The notes under the pieces are model-generated. The model was not told the DNA's origin. It saw only the letters and a program-made list of their open reading frames with translations, and did no database searches. Positions 51,328 to 59,999 of a DNA stretch of 64,000 bases are shown one piece after another. The stretch is taken from IMG/VR virus record IMGVR_UViG_3300008339_000029, positions 1 to 64,000 of that record; one strand, written 5' to 3'. This DNA comes from a virus. The position numbers were made by a program, and so were the translations under genes. Within the stretch, counting starts at the first letter, position 1. Each line of letters starts with the position of its first letter.

Positions 51328-52977
51328 ATGGGAAAGAAAATTAAATATCACGAATTAAAAGAGATTGTTTTGAAAGCAGTCAAAGAAAGATTAAAAAAAG
51401 TTAAAAACGAAGGGGAAACTGAAACTGCTCCAGTAAAAACACCTCCAAAAACTACTCCTGATAAAAAACCAAACCCTCTAAAAATTCCTAAACCGGGTCC
51501 TGCTACTCGTCCAAATCCAAAAGCAGAAACTGATAAAAACGAATTAAATGAAAATAAAAAAATCGTTTTAAAGGGTACTGGTTTAGAAAATATAAAAAAA
51601 TATTTAAAGGAAAATGACGAAAAAATTAGATTTCGTCGAATGTTAAACGAAGCACCACCTATGGACATAGATAATCCAAGATATGGAGACCCTGCACCAT
51701 CTTTTAAAGCTGGAATTGAAGGTACTGGACCTTCACCTTTTACAAACATTGAGTTTTTACAGAAAAAAGAACTTAATAAATCAACCTTAGAAAAGTTAGG
51801 TAGCGAGGAATTTAATTCAATAGTAAATACTTTAATTGATGCCGGAGATTTAAGTATGCAAGCTATAATGACTTCTTTGCAATCAGTTATGACAATAGAG
51901 TCTCGTCACAAAAGACAATTAGAAGAACTTGCAATTGAAACAGTAGCAAGAAATTTTGGATTACCTGATGAAGTTAAGGATATGATTAAAGCAAGATTGA
52001 CTCCTGATGAAAACATATCAATGGATGATGAAGAAAATCCTATTGAAGATGTTATGGAAGATTTGACTGATGAGGAAAAGGAATTGGCTAAGAAATATAT
52101 TGATAAGAGACTTATTCAAAATGCATTGATGATGGGGTCTGGATATAGGGCTCATAAATTATTTGATGATGTTAAAGCATCATTAGATGCTATTGACGAG
52201 AGATTATTTCCACTTTATGAAAAGTTCTTACCTAATGTAGAATTTCAGTTGTGGAAAATAGAGATTCCTATTGCTCAAAGACAGAACTGGGGTAAATCTG
52301 AGATTAATCCAGAAACTGGAGGAGGGGAAGCTCAAGCAAAATTATTTATTATTCTTTTACACGAAACAGCTAAAGTAGCAGTAGAATTATTGTTTTTACA
52401 AAGCTTAGAAGATATTAAAGAAGAACATGGTGAAAAGATGAGTAAGTATGTAATAACTCAAGCAGACAAATATGAAGAAGAGCAATGGATGAAATTGATT
52501 GGTCCTAGACTTTGGAAATATTTGCATGATTGTATCGATTATATAGTAAGAGAAAGACAAAATGATTATTCTATAGTTTCTTATTTGTTGAACAAGATTG
52601 GAATGTTACCACCTAACGAATTTTTACAATTAATGGATGAAGTTGTAAATGACGGAGCAACAGCTATCGACAAGTTAGAGAAAATGTTAGATGATCTTGA
52701 GAAAGATATTGAAGATTATAGGAATCAAAATAATGAAATGCCTGAACCGGAAGATATTGCTGGAGAACCTGATTTAAATAAAATAGGAGATTTGGTAAAC
52801 AGTGCTTTAGATGATATTTTGGGTAAAAAAACTGAAACTGGTTTACCTGAAAAAATTACAGATAAAAAGTTATCTGATATGAGTATTGATGAATTAAATA
52901 CTTATATGTCATGGGCTATTGAAAATGAAGAATATGAAAAAGCTGCTGAAGCTAGAAATGAAATTAATAGAAGATAA
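51328..52977 (+). CDS. Large hypothetical protein, possibly virion-associated
   Basis: The 549-residue protein has a basic helical N-terminus (KIKYHELKEIVLKAVKERL), a Pro-rich linker (about 35-75), and a long alpha-helical body with conserved-looking HETAKVAVELLFLQS (about 350-365). The last 35 residues (MSIDELNTYMSWAIENEEY, EKAAEARNEINRR) resemble a UVR-type helical hairpin as found in UvrB/UvrC and ClpC-like proteins. It is transcribed alone from its own box. A structural or internal head role is a guess; no enzymatic motif is seen. Confidence 0.6.
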   Translation: MGKKIKYHELKEIVLKAVKERLKKVKNEGETETAPVKTPPKTTPDKKPNPLKIPKPGPATRPNPKAETDKNELNENKKIVLKGTGLENIKKYLKENDEKIRFRRMLNEAPPMDIDNPRYGDPAPSFKAGIEGTGPSPFTNIEFLQKKELNKSTLEKLGSEEFNSIVNTLIDAGDLSMQAIMTSLQSVMTIESRHKRQLEELAIETVARNFGLPDEVKDMIKARLTPDENISMDDEENPIEDVMEDLTDEEKELAKKYIDKRLIQNALMMGSGYRAHKLFDDVKASLDAIDERLFPLYEKFLPNVEFQLWKIEIPIAQRQNWGKSEINPETGGGEAQAKLFIILLHETAKVAVELLFLQSLEDIKEEHGEKMSKYVITQADKYEEEQWMKLIGPRLWKYLHDCIDYIVRERQNDYSIVSYLLNKIGMLPPNEFLQLMDEVVNDGATAIDKLEKMLDDLEKDIEDYRNQNNEMPEPEDIAGEPDLNKIGDLVNSALDDILGKKTETGLPEKITDKKLSDMSIDELNTYMSWAIENEEYEKAAEARNEINRR

Positions 52978-53032
52978 TTAATTATTCTAATTATAAAAAA
53001 TATTAATTAATTTCAATTAAAATTAAAATATT

Positions 53033-53215
53033 ATGAAAAAGCCCAAAAAAAATAAAAACAGCTCAGAAAGAGCAAAAAAGTTAGGTGAAAAAAGACAAAA
53101 AAGAGCAAAAGTAGCCCATGGAAAAAAACTGAAAAGAAAAGAAGCTATTAGGGTAGAGAAAATTAAAAAAGAGGAAAAATTTAGAGAATACGTAAATAAT
53201 TTAATGGGTAAATAA
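53033..53215 (+). CDS. Small, highly basic protein
   Basis: The 60-residue protein is about 45% Lys plus Arg (KKPKKNKNSSERAKKLGEKR) and helical throughout, so it probably binds nucleic acid or is packaged with DNA. Family is unknown. A strong terminator follows. Confidence 0.6.
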   Translation: MKKPKKNKNSSERAKKLGEKRQKRAKVAHGKKLKRKEAIRVEKIKKEEKFREYVNNLMGK

Positions 53216-53252
53216 TTTATTGGTGAGAATTTTTAATAATTAATTTTTTATA

Positions 53253-53283
53253 ATAAAACCACTCTAGGGTGGTTTTATTTTTT
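53253..53283 (+). terminator. Rho-independent terminator
   Basis: A 10-bp stem ATAAAACCAC / GTGGTTTTAT closes a six-base loop and is followed by a T-rich tract. Confidence 0.85.
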
Positions 53284-53316
53284 GTACTATTTATTATTTA
53301 GAGAATATTTTTATTA

Positions 53317-54126
53317 ATGAGAACTAAACGTTTCACCATAATTTTAAATGAAGCAAATGAATTTTCAGATTCAGCTAAAGACTATTCTTCTAGTTTAGAT
53401 GACAGTATTTTAAATAAACAAGAGAAAATTAAAAAAGCTCAAGAAGATATAAAAAAAAGAGAGGAATCTGATAAAAATCTGGAAATTGAAACAAAAGAAA
53501 GTCAAAGATATAACCTTGAACAGATAACACAGAAAAAAGCTTCTTATGCTGTTACTAAAAGTCCAGACGAACAAAAAAGGATAAGATTAGAACTAGTTCG
53601 TCTAGAAACAGAGAGAAAAAGGATTGCGGATGTCTTGAAAAATATACAAATTGATAAACAAGAATTCATAAAAAACAAGCAGGAAGAAATAAAAGATACA
53701 CAGGAAGGCATAAAAAAAGATCAGGATATGAAAAATAGATTGCAGCAAACAATTAAAGCAAGTGAGGATGCTGCAAAAACTGAAAAAGGCCCAGCACCAC
53801 AAGCACAAATAACCGCAGAAGGAGAAGAAGATTATTTAGATAAATATGGGTTTGTGATAAAAAGAAAATTTGCAAGAATGGAAGAACAAGAAAATATTAG
53901 CTCTAAAAAGAAAACCCTTATAGTAAATTTTGATAAATCTACTAAAACACCATTTCAAGTTAAATTTACTGAAAGAGGATTTTTAATTGGTGATACAAGA
54001 CTCAGTTTTGAATTTTTAGAAGCAGCACTATCAAAAGAAGTCAACATAGTTTTAGAAAATGGTACAGGACTTGTACTCGATGCTATAAGAATGCAAAAAA
54101 TTCTAAAATATAAGGATAGAATTTAA
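53317..54126 (+). CDS. Coiled-coil protein with N-terminal tag-like sequence
   Basis: The 269-residue protein opens with MRTKRFTIILNEANEF, which fits the N-terminal tags seen on other proteins here. Residues 30-160 form a long charged coiled coil (LVRLETERKRIADVLKNIQ). A compact C-terminal domain of about 90 residues follows (FVIKRKFARMEE, then LSFEFLEAALSKEVNIVLEN). It could be a scaffold or internal head protein, but no homologue is recognised. The next gene follows after 7 nt. Confidence 0.6.
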   Translation: MRTKRFTIILNEANEFSDSAKDYSSSLDDSILNKQEKIKKAQEDIKKREESDKNLEIETKESQRYNLEQITQKKASYAVTKSPDEQKRIRLELVRLETERKRIADVLKNIQIDKQEFIKNKQEEIKDTQEGIKKDQDMKNRLQQTIKASEDAAKTEKGPAPQAQITAEGEEDYLDKYGFVIKRKFARMEEQENISSKKKTLIVNFDKSTKTPFQVKFTERGFLIGDTRLSFEFLEAALSKEVNIVLENGTGLVLDAIRMQKILKYKDRI

Positions 54127-54133
54127 TTACCCT

Positions 54134-54565
54134 ATGTTTAATAGGTTTAGAAATAAAAAAAATATATTACTCGAATTCATCAACGATTTTAATCCTTTAG
54201 ATGAAGTCAAAATAAATAATAAGGAATATCCTGTTTTATTAAGTGATAATAATTTATATCTTCAAAATAGATTTTCGGTTCATTTAGAAGGGGAAGAAAT
54301 TAAAATTTCACCTGACAGGATAAAAGGTTTCAAATTATTTGAATATAACAATAAAAAAAATTTATTAATTAAGAGTACTTTGTATATTAATGATTGGATT
54401 GACGATTTTAAAAAAGTTGATTTTGCAAAAATCCATTTTTATGATGATAAAGGTAATGTTTTAAGATTTATAGATCTGGACCTAGGTTATCTAGGTTATA
54501 AAATAGAATGTGATTATAAAACAAATGATTTTTTAACACCTGTTTTTGACTACGAAATTTTTTAA
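54134..54565 (+). CDS. Hypothetical beta-rich protein
   Basis: The 143-residue protein is mainly beta strand with many aromatic residues (LFEYNNKKNLLIKSTLYIND, then LGYLGYKIECDYKTNDFL). No family is recognised. It is coupled to the upstream coiled-coil gene by a 7-nt gap and may work with it. Confidence 0.6.
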   Translation: MFNRFRNKKNILLEFINDFNPLDEVKINNKEYPVLLSDNNLYLQNRFSVHLEGEEIKISPDRIKGFKLFEYNNKKNLLIKSTLYINDWIDDFKKVDFAKIHFYDDKGNVLRFIDLDLGYLGYKIECDYKTNDFLTPVFDYEIF

Positions 54566-54572
54566 ATAAACA

Positions 54573-54605
54573 TTTGCTTTTCTTATATAACAAGTGTTAT
54601 ATTTG
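54573..54605 (+). promoter_or_regulatory. Host-type promoter with an 8-bp dyad operator
   Basis: TTTG (54573-54576) and TATATTTG (54598-54605) are 21 nt apart, matching the Bacteroidota TTTG/TAnnTTTG promoter. A perfect inverted repeat, ATATAACA-AG-TGTTATAT (54585-54602), overlaps the -7 element, as an operator for a dimeric repressor would. The next gene starts 34 nt downstream. Confidence 0.6.
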
Positions 54606-54639
54606 TTTATATTAATAAACATAAAAACATAATTTAATA

Positions 54640-54969
54640 ATGGACATCTTAGGTACAATACAGAAAAAGCCAAATCAAAAAAACGGTAAATGGGATTATC
54701 TTCACATTGAGTTTGAAAGTAATGATGAATTCAATGAAGCTACGTCAAAAATTATGAATATCTTATACAAGAAAAATGCTGAAGGAAAATGTTTTGTTAA
54801 AGACGTAAAAGGTGCTAAATATGATTTAGATATTATTCATGCTACTTTTAATGTTGAGGAAAATAGAATTTCTGTTTATCCATATTCTTGTAGAATGATT
54901 CCTAATCCTTCAGAGCAAAAAAATAAAAATATTACAAATACCAATAACAATAAAAAATCAGAAAAATGA
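54640..54969 (+). CDS. Hypothetical protein, first gene of a regulated unit
   Basis: The 109-residue protein (IQKKPNQKNGKWDYLHIEFE, then CFVKDVKGAKYDLDIIHATF) has no recognised family and a disordered Asn/Lys-rich tail. It is the first gene after the best promoter/operator in the window and overlaps the next gene by 4 nt (ATGA), so the two are coupled. Confidence 0.6.
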   Translation: MDILGTIQKKPNQKNGKWDYLHIEFESNDEFNEATSKIMNILYKKNAEGKCFVKDVKGAKYDLDIIHATFNVEENRISVYPYSCRMIPNPSEQKNKNITNTNNNKKSEK

Positions 54970-55277
54970 AAAATACAATATCTGAAAATTTGAAAAACGA
55001 AATTGTTGAATTAAAAAGTAGAGCTAGAACTATAGGTTATAAAAATGGTTTTCCAAAATTACCTAAAGACCAACACACACAAGCTTCTTTTGATAATTTG
55101 ATGATTGGTTTTGAAAAAAGATTGAATAATTGGAAAAACGGTCTAATTCAATTAGAAAATCCCGGAGGTACATTAAATGGTAAAAAAAGAGGCGAACAAG
55201 ACAAAAAGGCAGTCCAGTTTATTGATTTCAGAAATCATGTCATAAATTCTTTCGAAGATCTAGAAGAATTGGCTTAA
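54966..55277 (+). CDS. Hypothetical basic protein
   Basis: The 103-residue basic protein (LKSRARTIGYKNGFPKLPKD) is mostly helical and unrecognised. It is translationally coupled to the preceding gene. The 60-nt gap to the Hsp20 gene could allow co-transcription. Confidence 0.6.
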   Translation: MKNTISENLKNEIVELKSRARTIGYKNGFPKLPKDQHTQASFDNLMIGFEKRLNNWKNGLIQLENPGGTLNGKKRGEQDKKAVQFIDFRNHVINSFEDLEELA

Positions 55278-55337
55278 TAATAGCTATGGCACAAGGTTTG
55301 AAAATATGTTTTCAAATAATTTAAAAAATATATAAAT

Positions 55338-55778
55338 ATGAAAACATTAACTACAAAACCTTACAACTTATTTGATTTAATGAAATCAAATATCATGGAT
55401 TCAAGTCTTGATTCTTCAATACCTGATATCTTTTTCGGATCAAATCTAAATTTGAAAAACACCTCGTGTAATATTAAAGATTTAGAAGATCATATTTGTT
55501 TAGAAATGATTGTTCCGGGTTTCAAAAAAAATGAAATTGAAATATCTTTCGAAAACAATTTGATTACCGTAAAAGGGAAGAAGGTTTCTGAAAAAGAAAC
55601 TGATAAATCTAATTATATATTAAATGAATATAAATTAGCTGATTTCACAAGAAGTTTCAAAGTAAATCCCAATTTGAATACTGAAGAAATATATTCTACT
55701 CTAGAAGATGGCATATTGAATGTTAAAATACCAAAAGTTAAGAAAGCTGAAAATAAAAAAATAATAAAAATTAATTAA
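55338..55778 (+). CDS. Small heat-shock protein (Hsp20 / alpha-crystallin)
   Basis: The 146-residue protein carries an alpha-crystallin domain at about 45-140. Diagnostic phrases are CLEMIVPGFKKNEIEISFEN, LITVKGKK, and LEDGILNVKIPKVKK, the last matching the conserved (A/D)xGxLxVxIPK motif; a short tail (KKIIKIN) holds the C-terminal IxI. Such ATP-independent chaperones occur in T4-like phages and may help tail or capsid folding. A strong terminator follows. Confidence 0.9.
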   Translation: MKTLTTKPYNLFDLMKSNIMDSSLDSSIPDIFFGSNLNLKNTSCNIKDLEDHICLEMIVPGFKKNEIEISFENNLITVKGKKVSEKETDKSNYILNEYKLADFTRSFKVNPNLNTEEIYSTLEDGILNVKIPKVKKAENKKIIKIN

Positions 55779-55800
55779 GAGTAATTCAGTATTTTTTTAA

Positions 55801-55833
55801 AAGGCGGTTCTAATTTAGAATCGCCTTTTTTTT
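55801..55833 (+). terminator. Rho-independent terminator after Hsp20
   Basis: A 12-bp stem (AAGGCGGTTCTA / TAGAATCGCCTT, one G-T pair) is followed by a T run. Confidence 0.9.
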
Positions 55834-55849
55834 GATATTATTTATATAT

Positions 55850-56551
55850 ATGAAAACTATACACATATTTGATATGGATGATACATTGTTTGAAACACCC
55901 AAGTTTTCAGAATTTGTTGGAGTGGAAAACGATGGAATTATTGACGAAGAAAAATACTTCCCTGATTATTTTAAAAAATTAAAAGTTTTATTCATAGATA
56001 AAATGAATAAAAATGTTTCTTTTGAAAAAAAAGGTGATTTTGTAATTCCTATAAACAAAGAAACAAACAAACCTTTTCCCGGTGAATTTATAGATTATTT
56101 TAAAGATAAAAAGACACAAAGGTATTTTGATGTTCACGATGATAATTTAGTCATAAAATCTTTTCCCGGATTTCATTCGAGCCCAGAAACACTTGGTAAA
56201 ATACTAAATCTTGATGTTATTAAATCATATCAGAAAGCAGATAAAAAAATGATTGTAACAGGTAGGGACGAAGAATTAAGATCTCATATAGTTGATATAT
56301 TTAAAGACTTAAATTTGGAATTACCAAATTATGGTCTAATTTTATATCAGAAGGGGTCAAGGTCTATCAAAGATTATAAAACTGATATTATTTTAAAAAC
56401 AATAGAATTGAATGGTTGGGATGAAGTTCATTTTTATGAAGATAGAGCTGATTGGCTGTATCACGCAGAAGGTGCAGTAAAAGAAAAATTTCCAGAAGTA
56501 AAATTTGTACCTCACTTAATAACCAACATTAAACAAAAAATGAAAATGTAA
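55850..56551 (+). CDS. HAD-superfamily phosphatase, possibly RNA-repair related
   Basis: The 233-residue protein has the HAD motifs: IHIFDMDDTLF with Asp8 and Asp10, MIVTGRDEELR (motif II Thr), and VHFYEDRADWL (acidic motif). The overall pattern resembles the Swiss-army-knife RNA-repair HAD group, but a polynucleotide phosphatase or general nucleotidase cannot be excluded. I chose ATG 55850 over an in-frame TTG 18 nt upstream because it sits just before the DMDDT strand and follows an ATTTATAT box. Confidence 0.75.
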   Translation: MKTIHIFDMDDTLFETPKFSEFVGVENDGIIDEEKYFPDYFKKLKVLFIDKMNKNVSFEKKGDFVIPINKETNKPFPGEFIDYFKDKKTQRYFDVHDDNLVIKSFPGFHSSPETLGKILNLDVIKSYQKADKKMIVTGRDEELRSHIVDIFKDLNLELPNYGLILYQKGSRSIKDYKTDIILKTIELNGWDEVHFYEDRADWLYHAEGAVKEKFPEVKFVPHLITNIKQKMKM

Positions 56552-56562
56552 ATCATAATGTT

Positions 56563-57177
56563 ATGAGCAAAAAAGATTCAAATTTCTTTAAAAGTCTCAG
56601 AGAAAACTCAGATAAAATTTATTTAAATGTTACCCCTTTGAATTGGGGTGTGTCTGTTAATGGTAATCATGAATTCATAGATAGATATATTTTCAAATGG
56701 AAAAAAGTAACAGGTCCGGAAAAAATTTTAGTTCCGTTAGAAGATGATTTGTATGATTATATTTTAAATTTTAAAAAAAATAATGAACTTGCTGGTAGAT
56801 CGGTAAATGTTTTTGTTGGTACTGACTCTCAAAACCATTTATCTTTCACAAGATTTGTTACAGTCATTTGTCTTCAAGTTGAACGTAACGGAGTTCATGT
56901 TTTAGTCAATAGAATGGATCTTCCAAAAATTTATGATTATAAATATAGACTGTTGAAAGAAGCAGACGTTTCAGCAGAATTTGCCAGAAACAATAAATCT
57001 TTCTTTAAAAATAATGATATTCCCATAGAGATTCATTGTGATTATAACTCTAAAAGTTACCACAAATCAAATTTAGTGGTCACAGAAGCTATGAATTATC
57101 TAAATACTATGGGTTTTACTGCGAAAATAAAATCAGAAGCATTTGGAGCAAGTTATGCTGCAGATCACTTCTGTTGA
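56563..57177 (+). CDS. RNase H-like fold protein (YkuK / DUF458 family)
   Basis: The 204-residue protein has NVFVGTDSQNHLSFTRFVTV (first strands with catalytic-type Asp), IEIHCDYNSKSYHKSNLVV and AKIKSEAFGASYAADHFC, the arrangement of the YkuK/DUF458 RNase H-like family. The biochemical role of that family is not established. It ends in a 13-bp convergent overlap with the next minus-strand gene. Confidence 0.7.
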   Translation: MSKKDSNFFKSLRENSDKIYLNVTPLNWGVSVNGNHEFIDRYIFKWKKVTGPEKILVPLEDDLYDYILNFKKNNELAGRSVNVFVGTDSQNHLSFTRFVTVICLQVERNGVHVLVNRMDLPKIYDYKYRLLKEADVSAEFARNNKSFFKNNDIPIEIHCDYNSKSYHKSNLVVTEAMNYLNTMGFTAKIKSEAFGASYAADHFC

Positions 57178-57878
57178 TTATCTTGTTGGTTATTTAAATC
57201 TCCTTGATTATTTACAGGAGATTTTACTCTAGTTTGAGTAACCTGCTGAACTGGTTCTTTAGCTACTTTCTCAAATGGTTTGTTTTTCACAATTACAGTA
57301 GAAGGTTGTTTTTCAGCAGACTTTTTTATGTTGCTATAATAATCTTTTTGAAATTTAGATACTTGACTTTTTTTAGCCTGAATTTCAACAACTGTCATCC
57401 CTTTATCACCAGTTTCTTTATAACCTGATACATTCTCTAATTTGAAAAAATCTCCTGTGAGCCACATGTTTTTGATGTTAGTAGCTTTAAATAACCTCCA
57501 TTCATCTTTAACTTCTGTGCTTCTATAATTTTTCATTCCAATTTTTTGAGCAGTCATAGCCCCACTCTCAGACTGACCTATTTTATGAAATGCTCTAATT
57601 ACTAGATTTCCTTTTTTTGACAACCCCATAGCTACTGGATAAATTACTCTGGTTTTAGCTATTGGCATTTTATATTTATCATTATCACTTTTAAAAGATA
57701 TTCCAACTTCCCAACCTTCTCTTATCGCCTTAGCCATCAAATCCTTTGAGAATGGAACTCTTTTATCAAAATCTTTATAAGCTATAGTTCTCTCTTCATC
57801 AGAAAAATCATATAACTCTTCAGTAATTAAACCTGCGAGTTTTTTTAATCGTCTTTTATATGATTCTGATAGTATCAT
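57165..57878 (-). CDS. Hypothetical protein, WYL-like core and disordered tail
   Basis: The 237-residue protein opens with ESYKRRLKKLAGLITEE, a tag-like amphipathic helix. Residues about 45-150 (REGWEVGISFKSDN, then VIYPVAMGLSKKGNLVIRAF, then EWRLFKATNIKNMWLTG) resemble the small beta domain of WYL-type ligand sensors. The last 60 residues are a Gln/Asn-rich tail. A regulatory or packaged role is possible. A CATATTTATT box lies upstream on the minus strand. Confidence 0.55.
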   Translation of the reverse strand: MILSESYKRRLKKLAGLITEELYDFSDEERTIAYKDFDKRVPFSKDLMAKAIREGWEVGISFKSDNDKYKMPIAKTRVIYPVAMGLSKKGNLVIRAFHKIGQSESGAMTAQKIGMKNYRSTEVKDEWRLFKATNIKNMWLTGDFFKLENVSGYKETGDKGMTVVEIQAKKSQVSKFQKDYYSNIKKSAEKQPSTVIVKNKPFEKVAKEPVQQVTQTRVKSPVNNQGDLNNQQDNQQK

Positions 57879-57940
57879 TATTATATAATAAATATGTCTG
57901 AATAATTGTATTTATCTCTAATTTTTTATAATTTTATAAT

Positions 57941-58834
57941 ATGAGCAAAGACCAACAATATCTAGATTCAATAGAACAGAATTCTGGTAAAGTACACATA
58001 TCATTTAGTGAGTTTTCAAAATATCAGTCTTGTGGACATAGACATTTAATTGAAAAATATTTAAAATTAGCTGAAGAGGAAACCTCTATTCATCTTATTT
58101 TCGGTAATTCTATACACAAAGCAATAGAATTGGGAATAAAAGATAACTACGATGTAGAAAAAAGAGTTTTGACATTCAGAGAGGATTTTACTAGAAACAT
58201 GCAAAATAACTTGAGAGAAAGTCAAGAATATCAAGAATTAAACAATTATTTAGATCAGGGTGAAAATATTATAAGATCTCTTTCCACAGAGAAAATTTTA
58301 GATAAATATGAAGTAATTGGTGTTGAGTTACCTTTATATGAAAAACTATATAATAATTTCCATTTTAAAGGATTTATAGATTTGATATTAAAAGACAAAA
58401 AAAATGACAGGTTTTTAATTATAGATTGGAAAACTTCAGGTGAGTCATGGGACGTTTCAAAAAAGAAAAAAGATATAACATTCATGGCTCAAATGAGATT
58501 ATACAAATTTTTCTTTGCAAGAAAAAACAATCTAAGTTTTGATGAAATTGATTGTAAATATATCGTATTAAATAGACTCAAAAGTAAAAAATGTCCTGAT
58601 TTAGGATTTGGAGAAATACAGCCAGTTGAGATTTTTTCTGATTCAGCTGATATTGAAAGTTCACTCACGGAAGTGGCACAAACAATTCAAAAAATCCACA
58701 TAAAAAATGAATTTTTAAAAGCAAAGTTTAACAACAAAACAAGTAATTGTTTTTTTTGTCCATATAAAAATAATTTTTCATTGTGCAATTCAGATCCAGA
58801 ACAGTATAAAAAAATGTTGAATGGGGAGGTTTAA
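57941..58834 (+). CDS. RecB/Cas4-type PD-(D/E)XK nuclease with Fe-S cysteines
   Basis: The 297-residue protein has HISFSEFSKYQSCGHRH, an IFGNSIHKAIE helix, then the catalytic core FKGFIDLIL (Asp147) and IIDWKTSG (Asp162, Lys164), and a Gln motif (MAQMRLYKFFFA). Four Cys (31, 270, 273, 282; C-x238-C-x2-C-x8-C) are placed like the 4Fe-4S ligands of Cas4 and AddB. It is probably a DNA exonuclease or end-processing nuclease in recombination. No CRISPR gene is nearby. Confidence 0.85.
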   Translation: MSKDQQYLDSIEQNSGKVHISFSEFSKYQSCGHRHLIEKYLKLAEEETSIHLIFGNSIHKAIELGIKDNYDVEKRVLTFREDFTRNMQNNLRESQEYQELNNYLDQGENIIRSLSTEKILDKYEVIGVELPLYEKLYNNFHFKGFIDLILKDKKNDRFLIIDWKTSGESWDVSKKKKDITFMAQMRLYKFFFARKNNLSFDEIDCKYIVLNRLKSKKCPDLGFGEIQPVEIFSDSADIESSLTEVAQTIQKIHIKNEFLKAKFNNKTSNCFFCPYKNNFSLCNSDPEQYKKMLNGEV

Positions 58835-59142
58835 TTTACCACTTTTAATGATTTAACATCTATCCAAGTATAACCATCACAATTGACACCTATGAAACTA
58901 TAGGTAAAATTTGATTCACTTTGTATTATACCGGATATATTGGAACATTTGTAATCCGATTGATTAGAATTTGTTACAATCGCATTTTTCTTTTCAACAT
59001 AATCAACAGAACCATCAGACAAATAAATCTTGAAACGATTTAAATGATCTAACCCTACTTGAGTTGCTTTGATAACTTTCAAGTTCTGAAAATTTTCATT
59101 TATTAAATCTTTAATTATATTTCTTAAAGTATTTTTTTTCAT
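58831..59142 (-). CDS. Hypothetical protein with tag-like N-terminus
   Basis: The 103-residue protein starts KKNTLRNIIKDLINENFQNL, one of several similar N-terminal helices in this window. The rest is beta-rich (VGLDHLNRFKIYLSDGSVDY) with two Cys. No family is recognised. It overlaps the convergent nuclease gene by 4 nt and has an AATATTTATG box upstream. Confidence 0.6.
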   Translation of the reverse strand: MKKNTLRNIIKDLINENFQNLKVIKATQVGLDHLNRFKIYLSDGSVDYVEKKNAIVTNSNQSDYKCSNISGIIQSESNFTYSFIGVNCDGYTWIDVKSLKVVN

Positions 59143-59220
59143 TTTCTATACTCATAAATATTAAAAAATTAGGATTTAATTTATTTTTTAATTAATTATT
59201 TTAGAATAACATGTTTTATT

Positions 59221-59523
59221 ATGAAAACTAGAGATGAAATAATAAAAAATCAAATTCAATTTAGAGATGAAATTGTAAAGAATTTGAAATTGGAATATAA
59301 ATCTCTAAAGGATGAATTAAAGAAAATAGATTCTAAACATCCAGAAATTTTAGCTGCCAAGGAAAAGTTAATGGAAAAAACTAAAATGGTAAATATCGTG
59401 GAGGAGATTGAAAAATTATTTATTTCTTGGAAAAATTCATCTCCAAATTTTGTAGCGTGGTGGAATGAGGAAACTCAACAAGTTCAAAAAATAAAATATG
59501 ATGAAAATAATATTAAATTTTAA
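59221..59523 (+). CDS. Hypothetical coiled-coil protein
   Basis: The 100-residue protein is a charged coiled coil (LEYKSLKDELKKIDSKHPEI) with an aromatic C-terminus (FISWKNSSPNFVAWWNEETQ). It is unrecognised and overlaps the next gene by one base (TAATG). Confidence 0.6.
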   Translation: MKTRDEIIKNQIQFRDEIVKNLKLEYKSLKDELKKIDSKHPEILAAKEKLMEKTKMVNIVEEIEKLFISWKNSSPNFVAWWNEETQQVQKIKYDENNIKF

Positions 59524-59969
59524 TGAAAAAAGAAAGATCCAATACAAAAATTTTGTTAATTGATATTCAATTTTATGAATCTCTAAATGAATTCGAATAT
59601 CAATTTGGAGATTCCATAACTTACAAACAGATGGAACAAAAATCATATATAGATTTTAAGGAACTTATGTTTGAAAATATTTGTCGTGAAATAAAATTTA
59701 GAAAATTTGGTAGATTAGGTAAGATACTAACTATAAAGGCAGAAATGCTCAAGAATGAAGTTGAAAAATTTAGAGAATTATTAGAAAATGACAAATTAAT
59801 AATAAGTTATGGATGGATAATATCTAATGTAACTATAATCAAAGACAATAAAATCGAAGATAAAAATAATAAATTTAAAAAAATAAGCACTAACAATTTA
59901 GATGACGAAGAAGAAGAGGAAGAAGATTTGGATTTAGAAGGAGAAGTTAACGGGTTTGATGACTTTTAA
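59523..59969 (+). CDS. Hypothetical protein with very acidic C-terminal tail
   Basis: The 148-residue protein has a mixed alpha/beta body and a tail of Asp and Glu (LDDEEEEEEDLDLEG, ending GFDDF). Acidic tails ending in an aromatic residue occur in ssDNA-binding proteins, but no OB-fold signature is seen, so this is only a suggestion. It is coupled to the gene before it. Confidence 0.6.
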   Translation: MKKERSNTKILLIDIQFYESLNEFEYQFGDSITYKQMEQKSYIDFKELMFENICREIKFRKFGRLGKILTIKAEMLKNEVEKFRELLENDKLIISYGWIISNVTIIKDNKIEDKNNKFKKISTNNLDDEEEEEEDLDLEGEVNGFDDF

Positions 59970-59999
59970 TTTATTGCAATCTATTTATATAAAAATACC

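Noticed and set aside
52978-53032. AT-only inverted repeat (ATTAATTA-type) as a terminator
   Set aside because: The arms are pure A/T, imperfect and lack a T run, so chance in AT-rich DNA is likely.
55832-55849. N-terminal extension of the HAD protein from a TTG codon
   Set aside because: The six extra residues lie in the upstream ATTTATAT box and T run of the terminator; ATG 55850 gives the normal start of HAD motif I.
57941-58834. CRISPR-Cas adaptation module
   Set aside because: The Cas4-like nuclease has no cas1, cas2 or repeat array nearby; a recombination nuclease is the simpler reading.
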